This document shows positions 1 to 8,472 of a stretch of 64,000 bases of DNA, one piece after another. The DNA lies in the NCBI GenBank assembly GCA_964244725.1, contig CAXTJQ010000001.1, positions 1 through 64,000 on the forward strand, written 5' to 3'. The DNA comes from Kumtagia sp964244725. Its GTDB lineage: Bacteria; Pseudomonadota; Alphaproteobacteria; Rhizobiales; Rhizobiaceae. The notes beneath the pieces are model-generated. The model ran no database searches. It saw only the letters and a list, made by a program, of their open reading frames with translations, and had not been told where the DNA came from. The stretch's first letter is position 1. Each line of letters starts with the position of its first letter. Both the position numbers and the translations under genes were made by a program.

Positions 1-1689
1 GCCGCCGCTGAACTCGATGACCTTGTCGCCCGCACTGTCGACGATGAAGGTGTCGCTGCCGCCATTGCCGGTCATGGTGTCCGCGCCGACCTTGCCATCG
101 ATGACATTGTCATTGTCGTTGCCGGTGATCGCGTTGGCGAGTCCGTTGCCGGTCGCGTCGATCGCATCCGCGCCGGTCAGGGTCAGCTTCTCGATGTATT
201 GCCCGGGCATGCCGTTGGCGACCAGCGAATAGCTGACCGAACTCTTCACGAGATCGACGCCCGCGTGATCGGCTTCGAGTACGCGCACCGTGCCGCCGTG
301 AACGATATAGATATCGTCGCCCGCGCCAGCGGCGAACGTGGCGAAAGAACCGCCGCATTCGATGGTCTGGGCGTCGACGTTGCCGGCCGAGATCGTAATC
401 CGGTCGAGTGGCCCATCGAAATTGGAGAATGTCGCGTGAGAGAGGTCGAGCGTCTTTCGGTCTCCCATCGCGATGTCGAGGACGTCCGCGCCGGCGCTGC
501 CTTCGATGACGGAGACATACCAACCGCCACTGCTGGATTGGTCGGCGTTCATTCGCACCGTGCCCACTTTCCCGGTGCCGGGATCGGTAAATAAGAGATG
601 CTCGATGCTCTCGACGTGATCGTCGCGCAGGTCGATCGTATACGCGGCTCCGGAAAAAACGAGAGTGTCGCTATCCAGACCCCCGTCATATGTCTCACCG
701 ATTTCGTCATCGCTGCCGTCGATGTTGATGATATCGTCGCCCGCTCCAGCAAAGACTTCGTCGACGCCGCCGCCGCCTGTAAGCGCATCGTTCCCGGCAT
801 CCCCACTGATGTAGTCATCGCCGCCGGCGCCGATCATGGCATCGCCGCCGCCGTTGCCGCTCATTATGCTTTTTACGCCGGGGCCGACGATGATCTCGTC
901 GTCGCTATCGCCACGAACATAAACGTAGTCGGTAAAACCATCGAAATAGAGTATCTTTAGTTGAGACAGATCAAGCGAAGTCACTGTATCCATCCGCACA
1001 TCGATCGTATCGGTCGCAGTCGGCAAAGTGCTTCCCGTTATCGTCGCTTCAAACGACAAGCCGTCTCCGAATTGCGATCCGTTCATTATGATGGTCGACC
1101 CTCGCTTGAGAGCGGGGTCGGCGATGATGAGATTTTCGATGGATATCAATGTCGAGAGCTGAAAGCCGGTCAAGATATAGTCGTTGAAGTCGACCGGCCC
1201 GTACCGGATCGTATCGTTGCCGTCGCCCCCGTCAAAAATGTCGAAAACCCCGGAATCCGGATACTGATCTATGACAAAGGTATCGTCGCCCTTGCCGCCC
1301 GACAGGGTATCGCGACCGCCGCCGCCGTGAAAAAGGTCGTTGCCATCATGACCGCTTAAAATATCGTCGCCGTTTCCGCCTTGCAGGACATCGTCATCGC
1401 CGCCGGCTTCAAAATTCACGCTCCCGGAATTTCCGGTCCACGAAAGTTGCAGACGGTGCATATCGGTGATTGCTGAGCCATTCGCGTCCGTCAGGACGCT
1501 GGAATTCCCGGTACCGAACGGCCCGCCCGAAATCGAGAACGAGGTGAGCGGCCCGCCGCCCGTATGAAATATCTTGAAGCTGTCGCCGGCGGCCAACTGC
1601 TGCGAAAGCGATAACCCGTTGACCCGGATATCGGCCGAGAATGTCGTATCCAACGATCCGGGCGGTATAAACCTGAAAACGCCAGCCAT
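1..1689 (-). CDS. RTX (hemolysin-type calcium-binding repeat) protein, N-terminal part
   Basis: Open from ATG at 1689 to the window edge in one uninterrupted frame (563 codons seen), so the C-terminus is missing. A Shine-Dalgarno GGAAGGA lies 4-5 bases before the ATG. The first ~90 residues have no signal peptide. Nonapeptide blocks of the GGxGxDxLx type start near residue 95 (GGDDDVLQGGNGDDILSG) and recur near residues 280-330 and again near the visible end (GNDNDNVIDG, GNGGSDTFIVD). Such repeats form calcium-bound beta-rolls, and the proteins are normally exported by a type I secretion system through a C-terminal signal, which would lie outside the window. The substrate or function (adhesin, S-layer or hydrolase) cannot be told. 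No type I transporter genes are seen here. Confidence 0.9.
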   Translation of the reverse strand, partial: MAGVFRFIPPGSLDTTFSADIRVNGLSLSQQLAAGDSFKIFHTGGGPLTSFSISGGPFGTGNSSVLTDANGSAITDMHRLQLSWTGNSGSVNFEAGGDDDVLQGGNGDDILSGHDGNDLFHGGGGRDTLSGGKGDDTFVIDQYPDSGVFDIFDGGDGNDTIRYGPVDFNDYILTGFQLSTLISIENLIIADPALKRGSTIIMNGSQFGDGLSFEATITGSTLPTATDTIDVRMDTVTSLDLSQLKILYFDGFTDYVYVRGDSDDEIIVGPGVKSIMSGNGGGDAMIGAGGDDYISGDAGNDALTGGGGVDEVFAGAGDDIINIDGSDDEIGETYDGGLDSDTLVFSGAAYTIDLRDDHVESIEHLLFTDPGTGKVGTVRMNADQSSSGGWYVSVIEGSAGADVLDIAMGDRKTLDLSHATFSNFDGPLDRITISAGNVDAQTIECGGSFATFAAGAGDDIYIVHGGTVRVLEADHAGVDLVKSSVSYSLVANGMPGQYIEKLTLTGADAIDATGNGLANAITGNDNDNVIDGKVGADTMTGNGGSDTFIVDSAGDKVIEFSGG

Positions 1690-1836
1690 CTTGTCCTTCC
1701 CGATCGAGCGCCACCACTATGATGCGCATCAATGAAGGAACAGGTGGCCAAGTCGACTTGATTCAATCGTGGTTAGCGATCTGGTTGAACCCAACTGGAT
1801 TTCTCCCGACCGCGGCGAATTCGATCGCACCGCGGG

Positions 1837-2040
1837 CTAAAAGTGAAATCGCTCTTGGCCCGGCAACGGGCACGCCTTGTGGATGCGGTTCAGCACGCCG
1901 CAGGCGGCTTGGGCGCGCTGTTCCTCTCGGCCCACGAGCGCGACGCCGCCCAGCGAGGCCGGCTTGCGCGCCAGCGTATCCCACACGGTCCAGGTCCCGC
2001 ACGGCTCCAACAGGCATAAATATCGAGGCCCGACCGGCAT
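1837..2040 (-). CDS. small hypothetical protein, 67 aa
   Basis: ATG at 2040, stop at 1837. The frame reads plausibly as a folded small protein (MPVGPRYLCLLEPCGTW at the start, REEQRAQAACGVLNRIHKA near the end), with tryptophans, aliphatic residues and acidic/basic balance unlike the Arg/Ala/Pro-rich shadow frames around it. The upstream part of the same open frame (to 2235) looks like shadow sequence, so the internal ATG with a weak GGGGGC Shine-Dalgarno was chosen. It has no recognised domain, no signal peptide and no membrane segment. I have the impression that similar short proteins occur in Rhizobiales, but this is not verified. Confidence 0.5.
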   Translation of the reverse strand: MPVGPRYLCLLEPCGTWTVWDTLARKPASLGGVALVGREEQRAQAACGVLNRIHKACPLPGQERFHF

Positions 2041-2275
2041 GGCTTCGCCCCCGTTTGTGTGGCCGAGGCATACGGCGCGAACACTCACGGATTCGTTTCG
2101 CGCCGCACACTCGCAGGTTGCGGGCGAGTGCAGGCAAGGCTTCGACGACCGCAATCGACAGTCGGCCGGCCGCCATCGCACCCGTCGGGCGGCCGATCGC
2201 GGGATTGTTGCGGTTGTAGCTTGCCGGTCCCGCATGCGGCCATTAGCATTCCTGCTGATTGCGAGGGGACCGACG

Positions 2276-2695
2276 ATGACGCCTGGCCTGAAGGCCGGTT
2301 TGCAACTGGACGCGCGGCTGCGCGCAGACAGCGTTTCGGTGATGTGGCTCGGCCTGTGCGAATTGCGCCTGATGGACGACAGCCGCTGGCCCTGGCTGCT
2401 GCTCGTACCCCAGCGGCCGGGCGTGGAGGAGATCCACGACCTGACGCCGCTCGATCAGACGATGTTGACATTCGAAACCAACATGGTTGCCGAAGGTCTC
2501 AAGAAGGCGACCGGGTGCCTCAAGATCAATACCGGGGCGCTCGGCAATATCGTGCGGCAGCTCCACGTCCATGTCGTCGCTCGATCGGAAAGCGATCCCG
2601 CCTGGCCTGGCCCGGTTTGGGGCTACGGTCGGCGCGAGCCCTATCGCGGCGAGGACATGCAACGGCTGATCGACACCGTGCGGGCGGCGTTGTAG
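2276..2695 (+). CDS. HIT-family (histidine triad) protein
   Basis: A 139-residue protein with the histidine-triad-like motif QLHVHVVAR in its C-terminal half, followed by a tryptophan-rich tail (DPAWPGPVWG). HIT proteins are nucleotide hydrolases or transferases that act on phosphoramidate or dinucleotide substrates. The ATG at 2276 was chosen because GAGGGG stands about 8 bases upstream and the frame before it reads as shadow sequence. The gene lies 34 bases before nudC on the same strand, so both may be co-transcribed and act in nucleotide housekeeping. The third histidine of a full H-x-H-x-H triad is replaced by valine, as in some divergent HIT members; activity is not assured. Confidence 0.85.
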   Translation: MTPGLKAGLQLDARLRADSVSVMWLGLCELRLMDDSRWPWLLLVPQRPGVEEIHDLTPLDQTMLTFETNMVAEGLKKATGCLKINTGALGNIVRQLHVHVVARSESDPAWPGPVWGYGRREPYRGEDMQRLIDTVRAAL

Positions 2696-2729
2696 CGTCC
2701 CGGCCTCGACCCCCCAGTCCCGGCGGCCC

Positions 2730-3671
2730 ATGCCATTTTCCCTCTTCGATGCGCCCCAACGCGAGCCCAGCCAGTTCGTCGGCTATGCCGGCAACGTTCT
2801 GGACCGCCAGTCCGAGACGCGTGGCGACGATGCCGTGGCGCTCGCGATGTCCCATGATCGGGTCAGGCTGTTGCTGATGCAGAACGGGCGTCTGCTGCTG
2901 CGCGAGGCCGGCGGCGGGTTCGAGAGCCATTTCGGCAGGATGGAGGCGATCGAGCTCGGCGCCCGGCTGGACGCCGCCGTCCTGCTCGGCGTCGACGCAA
3001 CGGGGCCTGTCGTCGCCGCGCCCGCCGGCCTGGACATCGAGGCCCTGCCCGAAACAATCAAGGCGATCGACTGCCGCTCCATCCTCATGCAGGGCCTGCT
3101 CGGCGCGGCCGATATCGGCGCGATGGCCCAGGCTTCGGCCCTGCTGGCATGGCACGGCGCGCATCGCTTCTGCGGCCGATGCGGCCATGAAACGGAAATG
3201 CGCGCCGGCGGCTACAAGCGCCATTGCCCGGCCTGCGCGGCCGAGCATTTTCCCCGCACCGACCCGGTTGCGATCATGCTGACGGTGACGCGCCACAGAT
3301 GCATCCTCGGGCGCGGCGCGCATTTCGCGCCCGGCATGTATTCCGCGCTCGCCGGTTTCATCGAGCCCGGCGAGACGATCGAATCGGCCGTCCGGCGCGA
3401 AACGCTGGAAGAGGCCGGCATCCGCCTCGGCCGGGTGGTCTACCACGCCAGCCAGCCCTGGCCGTTTCCCTATTCGCTAATGATCGGCTGTTTCGGCGAG
3501 GCGCTCGACGACGAGATCGATCGGGACGCCGCCGAGCTGGAGGACTGCCGCTGGTTTTCGCGCCCGGAGGTCCTGTCGATGCTTGCCCATGCGCATCCCG
3601 GCGGAATCAAGGTCCCGCCGGAGGGCGCGATCGCGCATCATTTGATCCGGTTCTGGGCGGAAAACGGCTGA
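2730..3671 (+). CDS. nudC: NAD(+)/NADH diphosphatase NudC
   Basis: This 313-residue protein has the NudC layout: an N-terminal domain, a four-cysteine zinc ribbon (CGRCGH and CPAC, about residues 148-169), then a Nudix domain whose box GFIEPGETIESAVRRETLEE starts near residue 209, and the NudC-specific SQPWPFP signature after it. The family hydrolyses NAD(H) to NMN(H) and AMP and removes NAD caps from RNA. All metal-binding glutamates of the Nudix box are present. Length is usual for the alphaproteobacterial form. It follows the HIT gene closely. The start ATG at 2730 lacks a strong Shine-Dalgarno, consistent with read-through translation from the upstream gene. Confidence 0.95.
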   Translation: MPFSLFDAPQREPSQFVGYAGNVLDRQSETRGDDAVALAMSHDRVRLLLMQNGRLLLREAGGGFESHFGRMEAIELGARLDAAVLLGVDATGPVVAAPAGLDIEALPETIKAIDCRSILMQGLLGAADIGAMAQASALLAWHGAHRFCGRCGHETEMRAGGYKRHCPACAAEHFPRTDPVAIMLTVTRHRCILGRGAHFAPGMYSALAGFIEPGETIESAVRRETLEEAGIRLGRVVYHASQPWPFPYSLMIGCFGEALDDEIDRDAAELEDCRWFSRPEVLSMLAHAHPGGIKVPPEGAIAHHLIRFWAENG

Positions 3672-3693
3672 ATAAAAGTTCAAGGAGAACAGG

Positions 3694-3987
3694 ATGATCA
3701 GGCATACGGTGGCGTTTCGGCTGAAGCACGCGCCCGGTTCGCGGGCCGAGCAGGAGTTTCTCGACCACGCCAAGGCGCTGGCCGGCATTCCCGGCGTGGA
3801 GCGCTTCGAACAGCTTCGCCAGATCAGCCCGAAGAACGACTACGATTTCGGATTCTCGATGGAGTTCGCCGACCGGGCCGCCTATGCCGTCTACAACGAT
3901 CACCCCGTCCACGTGGCGTTCGTGCGTGACCAATGGGTTCCGGAAGTCGAAACGTTTCTCGAGATCGACTACGCGCCACTGGCTTGA
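3694..3987 (+). CDS. Dabb (stress-responsive alpha/beta barrel) family protein
   Basis: A 97-residue protein beginning MIRHTVAFRLK, with the phrase DYDFGFSMEF and a conserved HPVHVAFV, the hallmark of Dabb-domain dimeric ferredoxin-like barrels. AAGGAGAAC precedes the ATG at ideal distance. Members range from plant stress proteins to small cyclases and monooxygenase-like folds; the precise role here is unknown. The gene is only 22 bases after nudC and probably ends that short operon, since the next gene is convergent 11 bases further. Confidence 0.85.
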   Translation: MIRHTVAFRLKHAPGSRAEQEFLDHAKALAGIPGVERFEQLRQISPKNDYDFGFSMEFADRAAYAVYNDHPVHVAFVRDQWVPEVETFLEIDYAPLA

Positions 3988-3997
3988 AGCCGCTGGC

Positions 3998-4438
3998 CTA
4001 GAGTTGGCCGTTGACGCCCTGGCGACGTTCGGAATTCCGTGCCGAGGGCGGGCCGACATTCGCCTTCAGCCGAACCAGCATCCGGACCTGGCCATCGATC
4101 CGCACGGTCTCGCGCGCCGGCTCCCGGTTCGGGCGGGCGCCCTCGTTGCCGGAGCGCGAATTGAAGGTGATGCTGATGATCTCGCAGCTGTCGCCGATCC
4201 GCTCCAGGACCGTGGCGCAGCTCGCGCCGACAAGATCGTAGAAGGAACGCATCGCCTCGCTCTGCCTGGCGAAGGGATCGTCGCCGTCCGCGAGCGGCAA
4301 CACCACCGAATGCGACATGTTGATCGAGGTCAGACCGACGCCGGCCACCGGATCGGCCGGTTTGGTTTCCTGCGCCGACGCGGCGGCTGAGAATGCGAGG
4401 ACCGCGAACGCCGCGCTCGTCAGGCGAATGATCGGCAT
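3998..4438 (-). CDS. hypothetical secreted protein
   Basis: A 146-residue protein with a clear Sec signal peptide (MPIIRLTSAAFAVLAFSAAASAQ, cut after ASA). The mature part is about 120 residues with two cysteines (GASC and DSC) that could form a disulphide in the periplasm, and a basic C-terminus. A GGGAAAA Shine-Dalgarno precedes the ATG. I recognise no domain. It is convergent with the Dabb gene and separated by 107 bases from pheA, on the same strand downstream of pheA. Confidence 0.7.
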   Translation of the reverse strand: MPIIRLTSAAFAVLAFSAAASAQETKPADPVAGVGLTSINMSHSVVLPLADGDDPFARQSEAMRSFYDLVGASCATVLERIGDSCEIISITFNSRSGNEGARPNREPARETVRIDGQVRMLVRLKANVGPPSARNSERRQGVNGQL

Positions 4439-4545
4439 ATGTCTTTTCCCGTTTCGATAGCGGCACTACTCCCGCAAAACATGAAGGGAGCATGGCGTCG
4501 ACGCGTAAAAATCCGGGATATCCGGTCATTGCGCCGGTCCTCCGG

Positions 4546-5415
4546 TCAATCGGCGACTTTCCACTGGTCGCGGGATTGGCTCGCCGGATAGACGCCGACG
4601 ATGCGGACCTCGCGCGAGAAGAAGCCGAGTTCCTCGAGCGCGTTCCTCACGCTCGGGTCGTCGGGATGGCCTTCGATGTCGGCATAGAACATCGTCGCCG
4701 TGAAGGCGCCGAGTTGGTAGCTTTCCAGCTTCGTCATGTTGACGCCGTTGGTGGCGAACCCCCCCATCGCCTTGTAGAGCGCGGCGGGCACGTTGCGCAC
4801 GCGGAACATGAACGTCGTCATCATCCGCGCTTCGGGCGCTGAGCGCGCGACCCATTCGCCATTCTTGGTCAGGACGACGAAGCGGGTGACGTTCGTATCG
4901 GTATCCTCGACGTTTTCCTCCAGGATTTCCAGACCGTAGAGATCGGCCGCCAGGCGCGGCGCGAGCGCCGCCATCGAGCGGTCGCCGATTTCCGAAACGA
5001 GCTTGGCCGCGCCCGCGGTGTCGCCGGCGACCACGCCCTTCCAGCCGTTGCCGCGGATGTATTTGCGGCACTGACCGAGCGCGTGGATGTGGCTGTGCAC
5101 GCTGACGATCTCGGCGCGTGCGACGCCGGGCAGGACCATGAGCTGGAAATGGATCGGCAGAAAATATTCGCCAACGATATGCAGCCGCGATTCCGGCAGC
5201 AGGTGGTGGATGTCGGCGACGCGGCCGGCGATCGTGTTCTCGATCGGGATCATCGCCAGATCCGCCCTGCCGGCCTCCACCGCGCTGAACGCGTCCTCGA
5301 ACGTCGGGCAGGGCAGCGGATCCATCGCCGGAAAGACGTTGCGGCAGGCCGTATCGGAATTCGCGCCCGGCTCGCCCTGGAAGGCGATGCGGTTCGTGCG
5401 CTCCGCCGTGGTCAT
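4546..5415 (-). CDS. pheA: prephenate dehydratase
   Basis: A 289-residue monofunctional prephenate dehydratase, which converts prephenate to phenylpyruvate in phenylalanine synthesis. The catalytic PDT domain starts with IAFQGEPGANSD and carries the TRF motif of the active site (TDTNVTRFVVL). A C-terminal ACT domain (TTFMFRVRN...NMTKLESYQLG) is the phenylalanine-sensing part. The ATG at 5415 (MTTAERTNRIAFQ) was preferred over an in-frame ATG at 5571, which adds 52 residues of low-quality sequence. The gene is divergent from the cytochrome c gene, an arrangement familiar in Rhizobiales, though the kdsB gene that often precedes pheA there is absent. Confidence 0.93.
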   Translation of the reverse strand: MTTAERTNRIAFQGEPGANSDTACRNVFPAMDPLPCPTFEDAFSAVEAGRADLAMIPIENTIAGRVADIHHLLPESRLHIVGEYFLPIHFQLMVLPGVARAEIVSVHSHIHALGQCRKYIRGNGWKGVVAGDTAGAAKLVSEIGDRSMAALAPRLAADLYGLEILEENVEDTDTNVTRFVVLTKNGEWVARSAPEARMMTTFMFRVRNVPAALYKAMGGFATNGVNMTKLESYQLGAFTATMFYADIEGHPDDPSVRNALEELGFFSREVRIVGVYPASQSRDQWKVAD

Positions 5416-5687
5416 GACCCGCGCGCCCCGGCGCGGCGTCCGGGCGACGGCGCAGGCGTCGCGGCTGCCGCTGAATGAGGGGATCTTGTCATGGATTGGC
5501 AGCCGTTTGCAAAGCGCGAAAGTGGCAAAAGGTCTCACGGAAGGCGTCCTTATAGGAGTTGCAAGGCTCAAGCAAAAGACCTAGCTTCCCGGCAAATTCG
5601 GCCGGGGCCATCCCGGTGCGGCGGAAGCCGGCTGGGCTGGGTCGTGCGCCCGCTTCGCGGGACGGGATCAAGGAGCCTCTGGCGTCA

Positions 5688-6461
5688 ATGGACTCTTTCG
5701 AATTCAACAAGCTGATCGGCGCATTGCTGGGAACGGTGTTTGTCGTCTTCTCGATCGGCTTGGTCTCCGACGCGATCTTCGCCGCCCCGCATCCCGAGCA
5801 GCCCGGGTATGCGATCGTGGCGGCCGAACCCGAGGTCGGCGACGCCGGAGGCGGCGAGACCGCCGCGGCGGAATCGGTCATTCCTCTCCTGGCGAGCGCC
5901 GATTCTGCGGCCGGCGCGGTCGTGTTCAAGAAATGCGCGGCCTGCCACACCGACGATACGAGCGGCGGCAACAAGATCGGTCCCAACCTCTGGGGCGTGG
6001 TCAACCGTCCGGTCGCCTCGCATGAAGGTTTCGCCTATTCGGCCGCGATGAAGGCGCATGCCGAGACCAACAAGACCTGGACCTATGAGGATCTCGATCA
6101 TTTCCTGTTGTCGCCCAAGGGTTTCGTGAAGGGGACGGCGATGGGTTTCGCCGGGTTGAAGAAGGTCGAAGACCGCGCCAGCGTCATCGCCTATCTCCGC
6201 ACCCAGGCCGACAGCCAGGAGCCGCTGCCTGACGCGGCCGCCGCCGCGCCCGCCGACGATGCCGCCAAGCCCGCCGATGCGCCGGCCCCGGCCGACGCTG
6301 CCCCCGCGCCGGCTGACGCTGCACCCGCGCCGGCTGATGCAGCGCCTGCCGACGCTACGCCCGCCGATGCTGCGCCTGCCCCTGCTGACGCTGCGCCTGC
6401 TGATGCCTCTCCGGCGCCTGCTCCGGCCGATGCTGCGCCCGCGCCTGCTCCCGCGCCATGA
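5688..6461 (+). CDS. cycM: membrane-anchored c-type cytochrome, CycM-like, with Ala/Pro/Asp-rich tail
   Basis: A 257-residue protein. Residues 9-31 form an uncleaved hydrophobic anchor, followed by a single class I cytochrome c domain with haem motif CAACH at 83-87, NKIGPNLWGV after it, and axial Met at 152 (KGTAMGF). This is the CycM type that carries electrons from the bc1 complex to the aa3 oxidase in the periplasm. From residue ~181 to the end is a low-complexity tail of repeated APADAA-type units, roughly 75 residues, which ordinary CycM (about 185 aa) lacks or has much shorter. ATG 5688 was chosen because it starts at the anchor; AAGGAG lies 13 bases upstream. A rho-independent terminator follows. 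Confidence 0.9.
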   Translation: MDSFEFNKLIGALLGTVFVVFSIGLVSDAIFAAPHPEQPGYAIVAAEPEVGDAGGGETAAAESVIPLLASADSAAGAVVFKKCAACHTDDTSGGNKIGPNLWGVVNRPVASHEGFAYSAAMKAHAETNKTWTYEDLDHFLLSPKGFVKGTAMGFAGLKKVEDRASVIAYLRTQADSQEPLPDAAAAAPADDAAKPADAPAPADAAPAPADAAPAPADAAPADATPADAAPAPADAAPADASPAPAPADAAPAPAPAP

Positions 6462-6485
6462 CGAAAATGTAATCGGGCCATCACG

Positions 6486-6512
6486 AAAAAGCCGGGTTCC
6501 GCCCGGCTTTTT
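6486..6512 (+). terminator. rho-independent terminator after cycM
   Basis: Perfect hairpin GCCGGG-TTCCG-CCCGGC (6491-6507) followed by TTTTT and preceded by AAAAA, 25 bases after the cytochrome stop codon. The A tract pairs with the T tract, so it could also stop transcripts from the other strand. Confidence 0.9.
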
Positions 6513-6582
6513 GCTATCGGTCGTGACAACGGGTGGATGAGTTGGCCGGCCGGACGATCGATCAACGAGGAGCGAAGTTCGG

Positions 6583-8472
6583 ATGAATTTGGGGTGGCGT
6601 TCGGCAAACCTCGGTCTGGCGCTCGCCGTGCTGTTCGCGACGGCGTCGGCCGCCCCTGCGGACGACGCGAAGGCGCAGGCCTGGCAGACATCCTCGTCGC
6701 TGACCGGCGAGTCCAAATACGGAACGGACTTTTTCCGCTACGACTACGTCAATCCCGACGCGCCCAAGGGCGGTACGCTGAATTCCGTGACGACCGGCAC
6801 CTTCGACAGCTTCAACCCCTACATTGTAAGGGGCACGGCGGCCGCCGGCCTTAGCCCTTTCGGTGGCGGCCTGCTTTACGATACGCTTATGGAGCAGTCG
6901 ACGGACGAGCCGAGCGTCTCGCACGCGCTGATCGCCGAAGCATACAAATATCCTGAGGATTTCTCCTCCGCGACATACCGCATCGATCCGCGCGCCAGAT
7001 GGCATGACGGCCAGCCGATCACCGCCGAAGACGTGGTCTGGTCGCTCGGCGCGCTCAAGGCCAACAGCCCCATGTATGGGCGCTATTACGCCAACGTGAC
7101 CGATGCCGTGGCCGTGAGCGACCGTGAGGTCGAATTCCATTTCGACCAGAAGGGCAACCGCGAACTGCCCAAGATCATGGGCGATCTCGTCGTTTTGCCG
7201 AAACATTGGTGGGAAGGCGTCGATGCGTCGGGCAGGAGGCGCGACATCAGCCAGCCGACCCTGGAGATGCCGCTGGGCTCGGCTGCGTACCGGATCGCCA
7301 GCTTCAAGCCGGGCAGCGAAATTGTCTGGACCCGCGTCGCGGATTACTGGGGCGCCGAGCTTCCGGTGAAAGTCGGGCGCGAGAATTTCGACACGCGCCG
7401 CTACACCTACTTCCTGAATGAGGACGCGCTCTGGCTGGCCTTCACCAAAGGCGGGTTCCAGGATGCCAGGCCGGAGAACCGCGCCCGGCGCTGGGCCAAG
7501 GACTATGATTTTCCGGCCGTCGCAGCCGGCGACGTGGTCAAGCGCGAGTTCGAGTCGACCTCGGGCAAACCGATGCAGGGTTTCGTCTTCAACACCCGTG
7601 AACTGAAATTCCAGGACCGCCGCGTTCGCCGCGCGCTGACCTACGCCCTCGACTTCGAAAGCATGAACCGGACGCTGTTCTACGGCTACTACACCCGCAC
7701 CAAAAGCTATTTCGAGGGGGGCGATCTCGCCTCGATCGGATTGCCGCAGGGCAAGGAACTCGACATCCTGAACCAGTTCAGGGACCGGCTTCCGCCGGAA
7801 CTGTTCACCGAGGAATTCAAGCTCCCGGTCTATGATTCGCCGAAGGCCACGCGCGACAATCTGCGGGTGGCCTCGGATCTGTTGAAGCAGGCCGGATGGG
7901 TCAACCAGGGCGGCAAGCTCGTCAATGAAAAGGGCGAGCAGTTCAGGATCGAATTTCTGGTCGACGACCCCGGCTACGAGCGCACAACCTCGCCCTTCAT
8001 CGACAATCTGCGCCGTTTGGGCATCGACGCAAGCCTGCGCGTCGTTGACGATTCGCAATTCGTCAACCGCTCCAGGTCGTTCGATTTCGACATCATGACC
8101 GCCGTCCTGGCGCAATCGCAGTCGCCTGGCAACGAGCAGCGCGATTTCTGGACGACGCTCGCCGCCGACACGCCCGGATCGCGCAATCTGGCCGGCATCA
8201 AGGACCCGGTGATCGATGACCTGGTGAACCGCGTCATCTTCGCCGTGGATCGCGACGACCTGCTCGCCGCCACCCACGCCCTCGATCGCGTCCTGTTGTG
8301 GAGCTACTACGTCGTGCCTCAATGGCACCTGAAATCTGTATGGATGGCGTATTGGAACAAATTCGGCATTCCTGACAAGCAGCCCGGCTATGCCGGGGTC
8401 GACCTCGATTCCTGGTGGATCGATCCGGCCAGGGAGGCCGCGCTGGCCGCCAAATACAGGAGCGCGAATTGA
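6583..8472 (+). CDS. oligopeptide ABC transporter substrate-binding protein (YejA-like), Sec-exported
   Basis: A 629-residue family 5 solute-binding protein. The N-terminus MNLGWRSANLGLALAVLFAT is a Sec signal peptide with cleavage near ASA-APA. The mature protein has the YejA-type opening (KYGTDFFRYDYVNPDAPKGG) and the family motif PRARWHDGQPITAEDVVWS. It should capture oligopeptides or microcin-C-like peptides in the periplasm for the YejB/E/F complex encoded downstream. GAGGAG lies ~10 bases before the ATG. It is the first gene of a six- to seven-gene unit; the next gene overlaps its stop codon by 4 bases. Confidence 0.93.
   Translation: MNLGWRSANLGLALAVLFATASAAPADDAKAQAWQTSSSLTGESKYGTDFFRYDYVNPDAPKGGTLNSVTTGTFDSFNPYIVRGTAAAGLSPFGGGLLYDTLMEQSTDEPSVSHALIAEAYKYPEDFSSATYRIDPRARWHDGQPITAEDVVWSLGALKANSPMYGRYYANVTDAVAVSDREVEFHFDQKGNRELPKIMGDLVVLPKHWWEGVDASGRRRDISQPTLEMPLGSAAYRIASFKPGSEIVWTRVADYWGAELPVKVGRENFDTRRYTYFLNEDALWLAFTKGGFQDARPENRARRWAKDYDFPAVAAGDVVKREFESTSGKPMQGFVFNTRELKFQDRRVRRALTYALDFESMNRTLFYGYYTRTKSYFEGGDLASIGLPQGKELDILNQFRDRLPPELFTEEFKLPVYDSPKATRDNLRVASDLLKQAGWVNQGGKLVNEKGEQFRIEFLVDDPGYERTTSPFIDNLRRLGIDASLRVVDDSQFVNRSRSFDFDIMTAVLAQSQSPGNEQRDFWTTLAADTPGSRNLAGIKDPVIDDLVNRVIFAVDRDDLLAATHALDRVLLWSYYVVPQWHLKSVWMAYWNKFGIPDKQPGYAGVDLDSWWIDPAREAALAAKYRSAN

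Noticed and set aside
1719..2219. 166-codon plus-strand frame upstream of the HIT gene
   Set aside because: Arg/Ala/Pro-rich shadow; the minus-strand 67-aa frame is more protein-like.
6230..6460. Tandem repeats that could be mistaken for a CRISPR or VNTR array
   Set aside because: They are in-frame codons for an Ala/Pro/Asp-rich tail of the cytochrome, without unique spacers.
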